This document shows, piece by piece, positions 7,277 to 15,243 of a stretch of 64,000 nucleotides of DNA. The notes under the pieces are model-generated. The model was not told the DNA's origin and ran no database searches. It saw only the letters and a list, made by a program, of their open reading frames with translations. Each line of letters opens with the position of its first letter. Positions within the stretch are counted from its first letter, which is position 1. Position numbers and translations under genes: made by a program. The stretch comes from Lachnospiraceae bacterium (GTDB taxonomy: Bacteria > Bacillota > Clostridia > Lachnospirales > Lachnospiraceae), in NCBI GenBank assembly GCA_022483465.1, contig JAKVNF010000003.1, positions 1 to 64,000 on the forward strand, given 5' to 3'.

Positions 7277-8699
7277 AACAAGGAGAACGACAAAGGCTGC
7301 CGGAGAAGAGAAGCTGCGGGTTGCAGCCTACTGCCGTGTCAGCACGGACAGCGATGAGCAGGAGACCAGCTTTGAAACACAGGTCGAAGTGTACGAGAAG
7401 AAGATCCGAGCCAATCCCGCATGGGAGTACGCCGGGGTCTACACGGACGAAGGAATTACCGGGACCAAGGCATCGAAACGTCCGGGCTTTCAGAAGATGA
7501 TCAAGGACGCGGAGAACGGAAAGATTGATCGGATTCTCACGAAGTCGATCAGCCGGTTTGCCCGGAACACCCTTGACTGCATCGCTTACGTACGGCATTT
7601 GAAAGAGCTTGGAACGACAATTCTCTTCGAAAAGGAAAATATCGACACCGGAAGCACCTATTCTGAGATGCTCCTTACGGTTCTGGCTGCATTCGCACAG
7701 GAAGAATCCAGATCCATCAGTGCCAACATTACCTGGGGCGTTCGAAAGCGTTTTGAGGATGGGCAGGAGCGCTGGGCGAAGATCTATGGTTACCGGAAGA
7801 ACTTTGATACTGGCGAAACCTACATCGTTGTAGAGAATGAAGCAGAGGTTATCCGGCTGATTTTCAGCCTCTATGAGAGAGGTCTTTCCACAACAGAAGT
7901 GGGCAGGGAACTGGAGAAGCGGAAGATCCTCACGCCAGCAGGAAAAACGGTGTGGAACGGAGCTCTGGTGCGTTCTATTCTTGTAAACGAGAAATACTGT
8001 GGAGACCTGATTCTTCAAAAATATGTGACGACTGATCACCTGACGCATGCCTTTGTAAAGAACGACGGCGAAGAAGCACCAATGTATTACATCAAAGACC
8101 ATCACGAAGCGATTGTCTCGCGGGAACAGTTCAATCGGGTACAGAAAATCCTCGAATACCGAAACAGGAAGAAAAATGGATATGATACCTATCCGCTTGG
8201 AGACAAGCTCCGCTGCCCATATTGCGGGAAACCGATGATCCAGAGGAAGATCAACATCTACAAGCAGAGCCATGGATGGGTCTGCACGGATCATAACTTC
8301 ATTATTCAGTCAAAGCATGTAGAAGGGGCGATAATGTCAGCCTTTCACGGGGTGGATCGCCTGGAGCTTGCAAGGATCCGGGAGACGGGAACGCCGGAAG
8401 AGAAAAAAGAGGCAGAAGATTTTCTGAAAGATTTGCAGAAAGACATTCATACAGTTGAATTTTACTGGGTGGATGACCTGATTGACTACATCGATCTGGG
8501 GCTGCACAAGGATATGGAAACAAGAACGTTGACCGTCCACTGGCGATGCGGCATTGTCACCACGGTACCAACCAACGTAGATCCGGTGAAGGACGATCCT
8601 GAGAAGCTGGCGCTTACAGATAAGAGATGCTATGAGAACCACCGAAAGTGGTGCGAGAAACAGAAAAAAGAACAGGATTTGATTGAGAGAGAGGCGTAA
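7236..8699 (+). CDS. Large serine recombinase (recombinase 2)
   Basis: 487 residues. Catalytic domain about 27-180 with S36 in AYCRVST and LTKSISRFARN; recombinase domain about 185-305; a zinc ribbon starting at CPYCGKPM (about 329); and a C-terminal tail with a charged helical segment. This is a complete large serine recombinase able to insert, excise or invert DNA between attachment sites. It overlaps recombinase 1 by 41 bases. Its stop codon lies inside the hairpin of the terminator at 8687-8717. Confidence 0.92.
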   Translation: MESVQIRRPQNRPETRRTTKAAGEEKLRVAAYCRVSTDSDEQETSFETQVEVYEKKIRANPAWEYAGVYTDEGITGTKASKRPGFQKMIKDAENGKIDRILTKSISRFARNTLDCIAYVRHLKELGTTILFEKENIDTGSTYSEMLLTVLAAFAQEESRSISANITWGVRKRFEDGQERWAKIYGYRKNFDTGETYIVVENEAEVIRLIFSLYERGLSTTEVGRELEKRKILTPAGKTVWNGALVRSILVNEKYCGDLILQKYVTTDHLTHAFVKNDGEEAPMYYIKDHHEAIVSREQFNRVQKILEYRNRKKNGYDTYPLGDKLRCPYCGKPMIQRKINIYKQSHGWVCTDHNFIIQSKHVEGAIMSAFHGVDRLELARIRETGTPEEKKEAEDFLKDLQKDIHTVEFYWVDDLIDYIDLGLHKDMETRTLTVHWRCGIVTTVPTNVDPVKDDPEKLALTDKRCYENHRKWCEKQKKEQDLIEREA

Positions 8700-8717
8700 A
8701 AACCTCTCTCTTTTTTT
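8687..8717 (+). terminator. Terminator between recombinases 2 and 3
   Basis: GAGAGAGG (8687-8694) pairs with CCTCTCTC (8703-8710), followed by seven T. The recombinase 2 stop codon is in the loop. Recombinase 3 starts 24 bases after the T tract, so it would depend on read-through or another promoter. Confidence 0.75.
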
Positions 8718-8740
8718 GCCATCAGATGGAGGAAAGCCAT

Positions 8741-9976
8741 ATGGAAACAGGGGAAATGAAGGTATCCTATCGGAAATCGATCCGGGAATCCCGAAAGACC
8801 CGGACGGCTGCCTACTGCCGCGTCAGTACCAACCGCGCCGATCAGGAAGACAGTTTCGAGGTCCAGAAGAAATATTATGACAAATACATCCAGAGCAATC
8901 CGGACTGGGAGTACGTCGGGATCTATTCTGATAACGGCATCAGCGGCACCGATGCAAAGAAGCGTCCGGGATTTATGCAGATGGTGCAGGACGCGGTGGA
9001 TGGAAAGATTGACCTCATTCTGGTGAAGAGCATTTCCCGATTCTCACGCAATGTTGTGGATTGCAAACACTATGTGGATCTTCTGCACGGAAACGGCGTG
9101 GACATCCAATTCGAGAAGGAAGGGATCAGTACCAAAGATCCGGCCGCCTTTCTGATATTTGGACTGATGGCAGTCATTGCGCAGAGTGAGAGCGAATCCA
9201 TCAGCAAGAACATGAAGTGGCGCTACCAGCAGGCCTTTGAGCAGGGAAAGTACTCGCTCGGGAACAACCACATCCTTGGCTACAGCACAAAGCACGACGG
9301 GACGATCTACATCAATGACGATGCATGGATTGTCCGGAAAATCTTCCAGATGTTCCTTGCGGGCAAGAGTTACTCCACCATCGCGTCAGCGGTGAATGCA
9401 GCCGGTGGACACAGCGTGACCGGCAGACCCATGACAGCGGAGACCGTGCGGGGCATTCTGAAGAATGAAACCTTTGTGGGAGATAAACTTCTGCAGAAGC
9501 GACCGCCGAAGAACTTTCTCACGCATAAGCCGGATCCTTCCGTGGATTACGATTCTTTTTATATCACGGACGGACATCCTGCGATCATCGACCGGGACAC
9601 CTGGGATCAGGTGCAGAAAAAGCTGAGTGACCGGAAGGAAGAGCAGGAGCGAGGAATTTACTCGATGCCCGGAAGAAGCAGCTTTCTTTACGGCAGAGTC
9701 TTCTGCGGAAACTGCGGTGCTTTGTACAAGAGGCGGAATTCCGGAAGCGGGGAGCGCATGCATAAAATGTGGGTCTGCATGGAACGCAGAAAAGGGAAAA
9801 AGGGAAACGGCTGTAAGAACCGGACCGTTGACGAGACGGAGCTTTTACAAGCCATAAGTGATGAGCTGGGCCTTCCGTGGAAGGACACTGACGCCTTTCC
9901 CAGAGAAGAATTTGAGTGTCAGATCGAGAAAATCCTTGTCTACGATGATCATTTTGAATTCATAAAAAAGAGCTGA
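8741..9976 (+). CDS. Large serine recombinase (recombinase 3)
   Basis: 411 residues. Catalytic S29 in AYCRVST, VKSISRFSRN helix, recombinase domain about 180-290, then a zinc ribbon (CGNCGALYKRR with later CMERRKGKKGNGCKN). ATG at 8741 has GGAGG 8 bases upstream; the ATG at 8726 overlaps that ribosome site. Sequence differs clearly from recombinases 1 and 2, so the three are an old set and not recent duplicates. Sets of three adjacent serine recombinases occur in mobile elements of Clostridia, where all are thought to be needed for movement. Confidence 0.92.
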   Translation: METGEMKVSYRKSIRESRKTRTAAYCRVSTNRADQEDSFEVQKKYYDKYIQSNPDWEYVGIYSDNGISGTDAKKRPGFMQMVQDAVDGKIDLILVKSISRFSRNVVDCKHYVDLLHGNGVDIQFEKEGISTKDPAAFLIFGLMAVIAQSESESISKNMKWRYQQAFEQGKYSLGNNHILGYSTKHDGTIYINDDAWIVRKIFQMFLAGKSYSTIASAVNAAGGHSVTGRPMTAETVRGILKNETFVGDKLLQKRPPKNFLTHKPDPSVDYDSFYITDGHPAIIDRDTWDQVQKKLSDRKEEQERGIYSMPGRSSFLYGRVFCGNCGALYKRRNSGSGERMHKMWVCMERRKGKKGNGCKNRTVDETELLQAISDELGLPWKDTDAFPREEFECQIEKILVYDDHFEFIKKS

Positions 9977-10100
9977 TCTTAGGTACTATTTCCAAAAAGA
10001 ATCTGTGGTCGATAATTGTCTTGCTATGTACCCTGATTTTGAATATCGTGGGTACTGCAGAAAATTCAAAACAGGCCTGATTCTGCTGGAAAAGGAGACT

Positions 10101-10466
10101 ATGAACCTATTTGACATCGATATTTACAGTTACCACATGAGCGATAGAGAAGAGTTTGTCGCATCGGCACTGCTTTCCAATCTGAAGCATCTTGATCCGG
10201 AGGACGCAAGAAAGCAGATTGAATCGGTGATAAGAAGAAGGGAGGATGGAGACTTCGAGATCGAAGGAAAAGCGCTCACCAGCCTGATTGACCAGACCGT
10301 TCAAAGCGATTATAAAGAACTCATTGACAGGACCAGCGAGGAGTACAGCGCCTTTGCAGCGGTTGTCCGGGACGTAATGAGAAAGGCGGACGGTAAAAAA
10401 ATCGTAGATCACATGAGCTATGCATTTGCTACCTTTTTGAAAGACTGCTATACAGCTCTTCAGTAA
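10101..10466 (+). CDS. Hypothetical protein, recombinase-block cargo
   Basis: 121 residues from ATG 10101 (AAAGGAG directly upstream, spacing only 3-4 bases). In-frame ATG 10026 and GTG 10005 would lengthen it without a ribosome site. It is mostly helical and acidic (LKHLDPEDARKQIESVIRRR, then DYKELIDRTSEEYSAF), soluble, with no catalytic motif recognised. It lies between recombinase 3 and the GGGTGCAA repeat array. Function unknown. Confidence 0.55.
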   Translation: MNLFDIDIYSYHMSDREEFVASALLSNLKHLDPEDARKQIESVIRRREDGDFEIEGKALTSLIDQTVQSDYKELIDRTSEEYSAFAAVVRDVMRKADGKKIVDHMSYAFATFLKDCYTALQ

Positions 10467-10496
10467 AAATCAGGTTTCCTGGCGGTCCAGTTGAGC

Positions 10497-10650
10497 CAAG
10501 GGTGCAATGAATTACGGTTCAAGGGTGCAATTTCAACAGGGGATTGCACCCTTGAATTTTATCAGGAATCCAGTAAAATAGCGGCTTTGCGGGGTCAAGG
10601 GTGCAAGGGTGCAAGGGTGCAATGTGTGTGAGGGGGTTGCACCCTTGATT
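10497..10650. repeat. CAAGGGTGCAA repeat array (iteron-like)
   Basis: Direct copies at 10497-10508, 10519-10531 and a triple run at 10595-10623 (TCAAGGGTGCAAGGGTGCAA onward), plus inverted copies at 10543-10555 and 10637-10650. The direct/inverted pairs can form stems of about 12 bp (10519-10555 and 10595-10650). It reaches the stop codon of the Xre-type gene. Possible roles are a replication or recombinase binding site, or a pair of transcription end points between convergent genes. Confidence 0.75.
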
Positions 10651-10993
10651 AGTGAATGCACTTGTCATAATCTTTGCTGAGATCAGAAAGCACCATCAAA
10701 AGGAACGAACGTTTCTTCTCGTCAGCTGCTTCAAATATCGGCATGACCTCTTTGGTCAATGAATCTGTATGGTAATGATCATTCCCAAAGATCAGCCGGT
10801 CAATCCCGGTGCCCAGCGCTACAGAAATTGCGTAAAGCATTTTTACGCTGGGCTTTTTCTTTCCGGTTTCTATATCACTGATATACGAGGTGACGGTGTC
10901 AACCTGATTAGCCAGCTGCTCCTGCGTCATCTCACATCTGATTCTCTCTTTTCGAATGTTACTTCTTAAGAATTCAAAATCCAAATCATCCAT
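10649..10993 (-). CDS. Xre-family helix-turn-helix regulator
   Basis: 114 residues. A Cro/C1-type HTH covers about residues 9-65 (RIRCEMTQEQLANQVDTVTS and YISDIETGKKKPSVKMLYAI), followed by a short C-terminal region that may dimerise. ATG at 10993 has AGAGGGG upstream on the minus strand; the longer frame to 11020 is unlikely. It is divergent from the ATPase/recombinase 4 operon and separated from it by a promoter with GCGAAA-type palindromes, so it probably represses that operon and itself, like a phage repressor. Confidence 0.85.
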   Translation of the reverse strand: MDDLDFEFLRSNIRKERIRCEMTQEQLANQVDTVTSYISDIETGKKKPSVKMLYAISVALGTGIDRLIFGNDHYHTDSLTKEVMPIFEAADEKKRSFLLMVLSDLSKDYDKCIH

Positions 10994-11086
10994 CTTTATT
11001 ACCCCTCTTGCGGAAAACAACCTCGAATCTCATTTCGCATAAACCAGCTCCTTTTCGGCTGCCTGTGTACTCATATAGCCCATTAG

Positions 11087-11170
11087 CGAAATTTCGCGCT
11101 TGTAATTTCACTTTTTTATTGTAAAGAACTCCCACAATGCTTATAATAAGCTAGTAGCGAAAATATCGTT
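11087..11170. promoter_or_regulatory. Candidate Xre operators
   Basis: GCGAAATTTCGC (11087-11098) is a perfect 12-bp palindrome; a related half-conserved site GCGAAAATATCGTT starts at 11157, just after the -10 box of the forward promoter, and ATTTCGCAT occurs near 11032. The layout suggests repression of both divergent genes. Confidence 0.55.
11119..11147 (+). promoter_or_regulatory. Sigma-A type promoter for the ATPase/recombinase 4 operon
   Basis: TTGTAA (11119-11124), 17-bp spacer, TATAAT (11142-11147). Transcription would start near 11154, on the second GCGAAA site. Confidence 0.65.
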
Positions 11171-11206
11171 ATAAAAATACACCAATAGATGAAACAAGGC
11201 TGCAAC

Positions 11207-12262
11207 ATGATAACATACTTTTCTCAGATTGTGGGAGTGCCGGTCGAGTGGCTCTGGTACCCCTATATTCCATATGGAAAAATCACATTGATCGAAGGCG
11301 ACCCGGGAGATGGCAAGTCCTCTCTCGTGTTATCGATTGCAGCGATGATATCAAGAGGCGGCCTTCGTCCGGATGGAACCAATCACGAAAAGCCCGAATC
11401 CACAATTTATCAGTGTGACGAGGACGGAATCAACGACACAATTCTTCCAAGGCTCAAGGCAAATAATGCGGACTGCTCGAAGATCGCTTTTATTGATGAA
11501 GACGAGAACAATCCGCTTTCTCTCATGGATGAACGGATCGAGGAAGCTCTGAAAAAGACAGATGCCAGACTTCTTGTCTTTGATCCGATCCAGTCTTTTC
11601 TCGGAAACGAGGATATGCAGAACGTGACCGCGATGCGCAGGCAGCTTTTCTATATCAGCCGGCTTGCGATGAAATATCACTGCGCCGTTATCTTTATCGG
11701 GCATATGAACAAGCAGAGCAGTCAGAAAAGCATCTATCGCAGCCTCGGCAGCATCGACATTGTGGCAGCTTGCAGAAGTGTACTTGCCGTCAGAAGGATG
11801 CAGCAGTCTTCCGGAATCCGATACATCCAGCACATCAAAAGCAGTCTTGCAGAGGAAGGCAGTGATCTGGCCTTTGAAATTGCAGAAGGAGGCCGGATCA
11901 ACATTATCGGCACGGTCGATGCGGAAGTGGAAGATCCGATGCTGGAAAAAGAATCCATCCGCACCACAAAGCAGGAAGCGATAGAGGAATATCTCATTGC
12001 GTGGCTCTCGAAAGAAGATCTCCCGGCAGCGGAAATCATGAAGCGGTTCCGGGAGCTTGGAATCAGCAATCGAACGGTAAAAAGTGTAAAGGCAGATCAG
12101 GAGATCAAGTCGATAAAGAAAAAGGATGGATGGTACTGGCATCTGGACAGAGAAGAAAAAATTCCAGATTTAGAGACAGGTGACAGAAATGGGAAGAAAC
12201 AAGAAATCAGCAAGAGCATCGAAAAAGAATCGGATCCGGGAACGGTACAACCAGAAGGTTGA
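11207..12262 (+). CDS. RecA/RepA-like AAA ATPase (AAA_25)
   Basis: 351 residues from ATG 11207 (ATG 11189 is also possible; neither has a strong ribosome site). Walker A GDPGDGKS at about residues 31-38, Walker B LLVFDP near 123, and a FIGHMNKQSS motif typical of RepA/RadA-like hexameric ATPases. The C-terminal part (about 255-320) resembles a winged helix (EDLPAAEIMKRFRELGISNR). Such proteins help plasmid or phage replication. It begins the regulated operon and overlaps recombinase 4, so it may help replication or transfer of the element. Confidence 0.75.
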   Translation: MITYFSQIVGVPVEWLWYPYIPYGKITLIEGDPGDGKSSLVLSIAAMISRGGLRPDGTNHEKPESTIYQCDEDGINDTILPRLKANNADCSKIAFIDEDENNPLSLMDERIEEALKKTDARLLVFDPIQSFLGNEDMQNVTAMRRQLFYISRLAMKYHCAVIFIGHMNKQSSQKSIYRSLGSIDIVAACRSVLAVRRMQQSSGIRYIQHIKSSLAEEGSDLAFEIAEGGRINIIGTVDAEVEDPMLEKESIRTTKQEAIEEYLIAWLSKEDLPAAEIMKRFRELGISNRTVKSVKADQEIKSIKKKDGWYWHLDREEKIPDLETGDRNGKKQEISKSIEKESDPGTVQPEG

Positions 12263-14054
12263 TGAGCTGGAAATCCATGAAGTGACGCCGAAAGAGGCGG
12301 TCCGAAAGGCTCCCGGCACGATCCGAAAGGTCGCTGCTTACTGCCGTGTTTCTACGCAGGAGGAACAGCAGACCTCAAGTTTTGAGCTGCAGGTGAAAAC
12401 CTACACCGACCTCATCAATAACACGCCGGATTATCAGCTCGTCAATATTTATGCGGACGAGGGAATCTCCGGAACGAATATTGAGCACCGGCTGGGCTTC
12501 CAGCAGATGATCGAGGACTGCAAGGCAGGAAAGATCGATCTGATCCTCACGAAGTCGATTTCCCGTTTCGCCCGAAATGTGAAGGACACGCTTGCCACGA
12601 TTCAGATTCTGGATAACCTGCCGCATCCGGTGGAAGTGAAATTTGAGACCGAGCATATCGATACCTTTGATCCCGGTATGCGCTTCCTCCTCATGATGAT
12701 GGCAGGGATGGCCGAGCAGGAATCCCGGACCAAGAGCGACATCATGAACTGGAGCTTTGAGAACCGGATCAAGAACGGCATCTTCCTGACACCGCCACTG
12801 TATGGCTACGATCAGGATGAAAACGGTGATCTGGTGGTCAACGAACAGGAAGCGAAAGTGGTGCAGTTCATCTACTATTCCTTCCTGACCGGCTTCAACT
12901 GCTCGGAAATTGCGAACTTCCTGACCTCGCTCCATATCAAGACTTATTCAGGAAAAGACACATGGAACAGCGGCACCATCCGGGGCATTATCCGGAACGA
13001 ACGCCACTGTGGAGACATTCTGGCGCATAAGACCTATACGCCGGATTTCCTGACCCATAAGCACAAAGTAAACCACGGCGAGCGCACCTGGGTACGGAAG
13101 GAAGATCATCATGATCCGATCGTGAGCCGGATCGTATGGACCGCTGCCAATCGAAAGATGGAGGTGGAGTTCCGGAACCGGAAGGGAGAAACGCTTCCTT
13201 CTCTTTCTGTCGTGGATCAGGGGATTCTGAAAGGCTATGTTCCTGTGGACCGGAATATTCGTGGATTTTCGGAAGCAGATTATGAAGAGGCTTCCAGAAG
13301 TGTTCTGACAGACGATCTGGATGAGCAGATTGAAAAGAAGCATCAGCTGGACAGCGCCCTCGATGGATATGAGGTGGTCCGGAGTTTCCTTTTCAGTACC
13401 ACGGACAAAACGATCATGACTTTTTCCAATGGGCAGATCTATTTCAACACGAACTGCGTACGGGAGTTAAACCGCACGGAGTATGTGGAGCTCCTGCTCA
13501 ATACCAAGGAAAAATGTATCGCTGTGCGTCCCTGTGAGAAGGATTCTCCGACAGCAGTCCGGTGGGCAAAATTTGTAGGCGATATGATCAAACCTACGGC
13601 AAAGAGCTGCCGTGGACTGGTGGAGCCACTCTGTAATCTGATGGGCTGGGATCCGGACGCCAGGTATCGGTTCGTCGGGCGATTCGTTTCTTCCGGCGAT
13701 GAATGCTGTCTGTTCTTTGATCTTACGGATCCGGAGATCACGCAGGACGTGACGTATACGGAGGAAGATCCGGAGAGCAGTGAGAACGACACTCCCCGTG
13801 TCATCCGAAGCAGAGAAGATGAGATCGAGCAGCAGAGTACGGTCCACCATGAGAAGGTGGTCTTTTACGCAGACGAGAGGTTTGGACGGGATGCGGCAAA
13901 GGAACTGGAGCTGGCGCACTTTAAGGGCGACTGGCAGATCCTTCGTCCTGCCTCATTCTTCAAGTACTGCACAGATATCACAGAAGACGAACTGAAAGAA
14001 ATCATCTCGAAAGCCCAGTCTGTGACGGCCCAGATGAAAACGAATGTGGGGTAA
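12189..14054 (+). CDS. Large serine recombinase with unusual C-terminal domain (recombinase 4)
   Basis: 621 residues from ATG 12189 (GTG 12180 also possible), overlapping the ATPase end. Basic N-terminal extension, then the catalytic domain with S55 in AYCRVST and LTKSISRFARN, and a recombinase domain about 225-340. In place of a zinc ribbon it has a C-terminal region of about 200 residues (about 400-540: ITFN-like strand IYFNTNC, later LMGWDPDARYRFVGRF). The same domain occurs alone in the next two genes. It is longer than most members of the family. Confidence 0.9.
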   Translation: MGRNKKSARASKKNRIRERYNQKVDELEIHEVTPKEAVRKAPGTIRKVAAYCRVSTQEEQQTSSFELQVKTYTDLINNTPDYQLVNIYADEGISGTNIEHRLGFQQMIEDCKAGKIDLILTKSISRFARNVKDTLATIQILDNLPHPVEVKFETEHIDTFDPGMRFLLMMMAGMAEQESRTKSDIMNWSFENRIKNGIFLTPPLYGYDQDENGDLVVNEQEAKVVQFIYYSFLTGFNCSEIANFLTSLHIKTYSGKDTWNSGTIRGIIRNERHCGDILAHKTYTPDFLTHKHKVNHGERTWVRKEDHHDPIVSRIVWTAANRKMEVEFRNRKGETLPSLSVVDQGILKGYVPVDRNIRGFSEADYEEASRSVLTDDLDEQIEKKHQLDSALDGYEVVRSFLFSTTDKTIMTFSNGQIYFNTNCVRELNRTEYVELLLNTKEKCIAVRPCEKDSPTAVRWAKFVGDMIKPTAKSCRGLVEPLCNLMGWDPDARYRFVGRFVSSGDECCLFFDLTDPEITQDVTYTEEDPESSENDTPRVIRSREDEIEQQSTVHHEKVVFYADERFGRDAAKELELAHFKGDWQILRPASFFKYCTDITEDELKEIISKAQSVTAQMKTNVG

Positions 14055-14057
14055 ATT

Positions 14058-14726
14058 ATGGATACATTTATCGATGACGAGAAAGCAGCGGAAATTCAGA
14101 AGACATTCAGTTATAACGGCTACCAGACGGTCCGAAGGGAGCTGTTCGCGCATCTGCGTGAGCCTCAGATGACCATTCGGAAAGACAGCATCACGTTCAA
14201 TACTGCCTGCATCGAGGGACTGGAGGACACGGTCTATATTCAGATCCTCGTCAATCAGGACCAGAAACGGCTGGTGATCAAAAAATGCGAGAAGGACGAC
14301 AGGGATTCGCTCCGGTGGTGCATCCAGAAGAATGACAAGCGGAAGAGCAGGAAGATCACCGGCAGGCAGTTCTGCAACATGATCTACAAGATGATGAGCT
14401 GGGACAATCTGTGCCGCTATAAGATCCTTGGCCACCGCATCGATTATCAGGGGGAGACTCTCTATGTCTTTGAGCTGGACGATGCTGAAATCTTCCGTGA
14501 GAGGCCGAAGCGTACCAAGGCAGAGCTGGAGAAGTTGCGCGAGGAGATGACGCCGGAAGAACTGGAGGCAATGAAGCAGAGGGAGGCAAAGGCGTCGAGG
14601 ACACCTTTCTATCCGGGAGATCTGGATACTTATGGCGTACCTGTCGAAAAACACGAGGACAGGGTCTCTTTGCAATCGTTGGACGGATTTGCCGGCCAGC
14701 AGGAACTACAGCTGCAAAATCAATAA
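14058..14726 (+). CDS. Stand-alone protein with the recombinase-4 C-terminal domain
   Basis: 222 residues, starting 3 bases after recombinase 4. Residues about 35-145 align with the recombinase 4 C-terminus: DSITFNTACIEGL against GQIYFNTNCVREL, CEKDDRDSLRW against CEKDSPTAVRW, MMSWDNLCRYKILG against LMGWDPDARYRFVG, and VFELDDAEI against FFDLTDPEI. A charged helical tail follows (about 150-185). It may bind the same DNA or pair with the recombinase as a directionality or accessory factor; this is inference. Confidence 0.7.
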   Translation: MDTFIDDEKAAEIQKTFSYNGYQTVRRELFAHLREPQMTIRKDSITFNTACIEGLEDTVYIQILVNQDQKRLVIKKCEKDDRDSLRWCIQKNDKRKSRKITGRQFCNMIYKMMSWDNLCRYKILGHRIDYQGETLYVFELDDAEIFRERPKRTKAELEKLREEMTPEELEAMKQREAKASRTPFYPGDLDTYGVPVEKHEDRVSLQSLDGFAGQQELQLQNQ

Positions 14727-14738
14727 TGGGAGGCTATT

Positions 14739-15128
14739 ATGTCTGAGCAGGAAAGAAGACTCGGGCTCTCTTTTTCGCTGAAACGGGGAAGGAGCCTGAT
14801 TTATTGGGCTACCATCAGATCTTTGAAGAATCCGAAATTTATCCGGTTCCTCTTTAATTCCAGAGACCACAAGGTGGCCATTCAGGTCGCCACGCCGATC
14901 GATAAGGAGGCATTGAAGGTACCAGCCTTTCAGGAGGTCCAGCAGTATGAGATCGCCAGTAAGGCTTTTCTTCGTGTGCTCTACAAAAATTGCCACTGGG
15001 ATGAAAGCAAGACGTACCGGGTCTATGGAACAAATTATGGGAACGAGCAGGTCGTGGAATTCCGGCTGGAGGAAGCGACGATCATCCGGGACGAGGAGTT
15101 CCGGGATCCGGAAATCAGAGAGTCGTAA
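14739..15128 (+). CDS. Third protein of the recombinase-associated domain family
   Basis: 129 residues; GGGAGG lies 6 bases before the ATG. It again shows the domain: SLIYWATIRSLKNPKFIRFL, then NCHWDESKTYRVYGTNYGNE and VVEFRLEEATII, matching the WD-RY-G and F-L-DAEI positions of the two preceding genes. It consists almost only of this domain. Operon position and spacing (12 bases) suggest joint function with recombinase 4. Confidence 0.65.
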   Translation: MSEQERRLGLSFSLKRGRSLIYWATIRSLKNPKFIRFLFNSRDHKVAIQVATPIDKEALKVPAFQEVQQYEIASKAFLRVLYKNCHWDESKTYRVYGTNYGNEQVVEFRLEEATIIRDEEFRDPEIRES

Positions 15129-15161
15129 TTTGAAAATTTAACAGAATTTGGAATCTGGCAA

Positions 15162-15200
15162 CAGGCCATCGAGGAATTTTTCCTTCGGTGGTCTTTTTTT
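15162..15200 (+). terminator. Terminator closing the recombinase 4 operon
   Basis: GGCCATCGAGGAA pairs with TTCCTTCGGTGGTC with some G-T pairs, followed by seven T. Confidence 0.7.
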
Positions 15201-15224
15201 ATTGTCTGCGGAAGAGTCTTTAAT

Positions 15225-15241
15225 AAACAAGAGCGGGCTTC
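15225..15241. repeat. Right copy of the 17-bp near-repeat
   Basis: AAACAAGAGCGGGCTTC; see 6159-6175. It ends 3 bases before the stop codon of the transposase gene on the minus strand. Confidence 0.4.
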
Positions 15242-15243
15242 AA

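Larger units (their letters stand above)
6159..15241. mobile_element. Candidate 9-kb serine-recombinase element
   Basis: The block between the two near-repeats contains four large serine recombinases, an Xre-type regulator, a RecA-like ATPase, a repeat array and three genes sharing one domain. All but the regulator point the same way and several overlap. This fits an integrative element or a module of one. Boundaries are inferred only from the weak flanking repeat, and the right copy touches the next transposase gene, so it could instead belong to that insertion sequence. Confidence 0.4.

Noticed and set aside
10497-10650. CRISPR array
   Set aside because: The repeat is only 11-13 bp, in both orientations and without regular spacers, and no cas genes are present.
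14739-15128. Assignment of the 129-residue protein as a recombination directionality factor
   Set aside because: Position fits but size and sequence resemble no known factor; kept as a domain-family member of unknown function.
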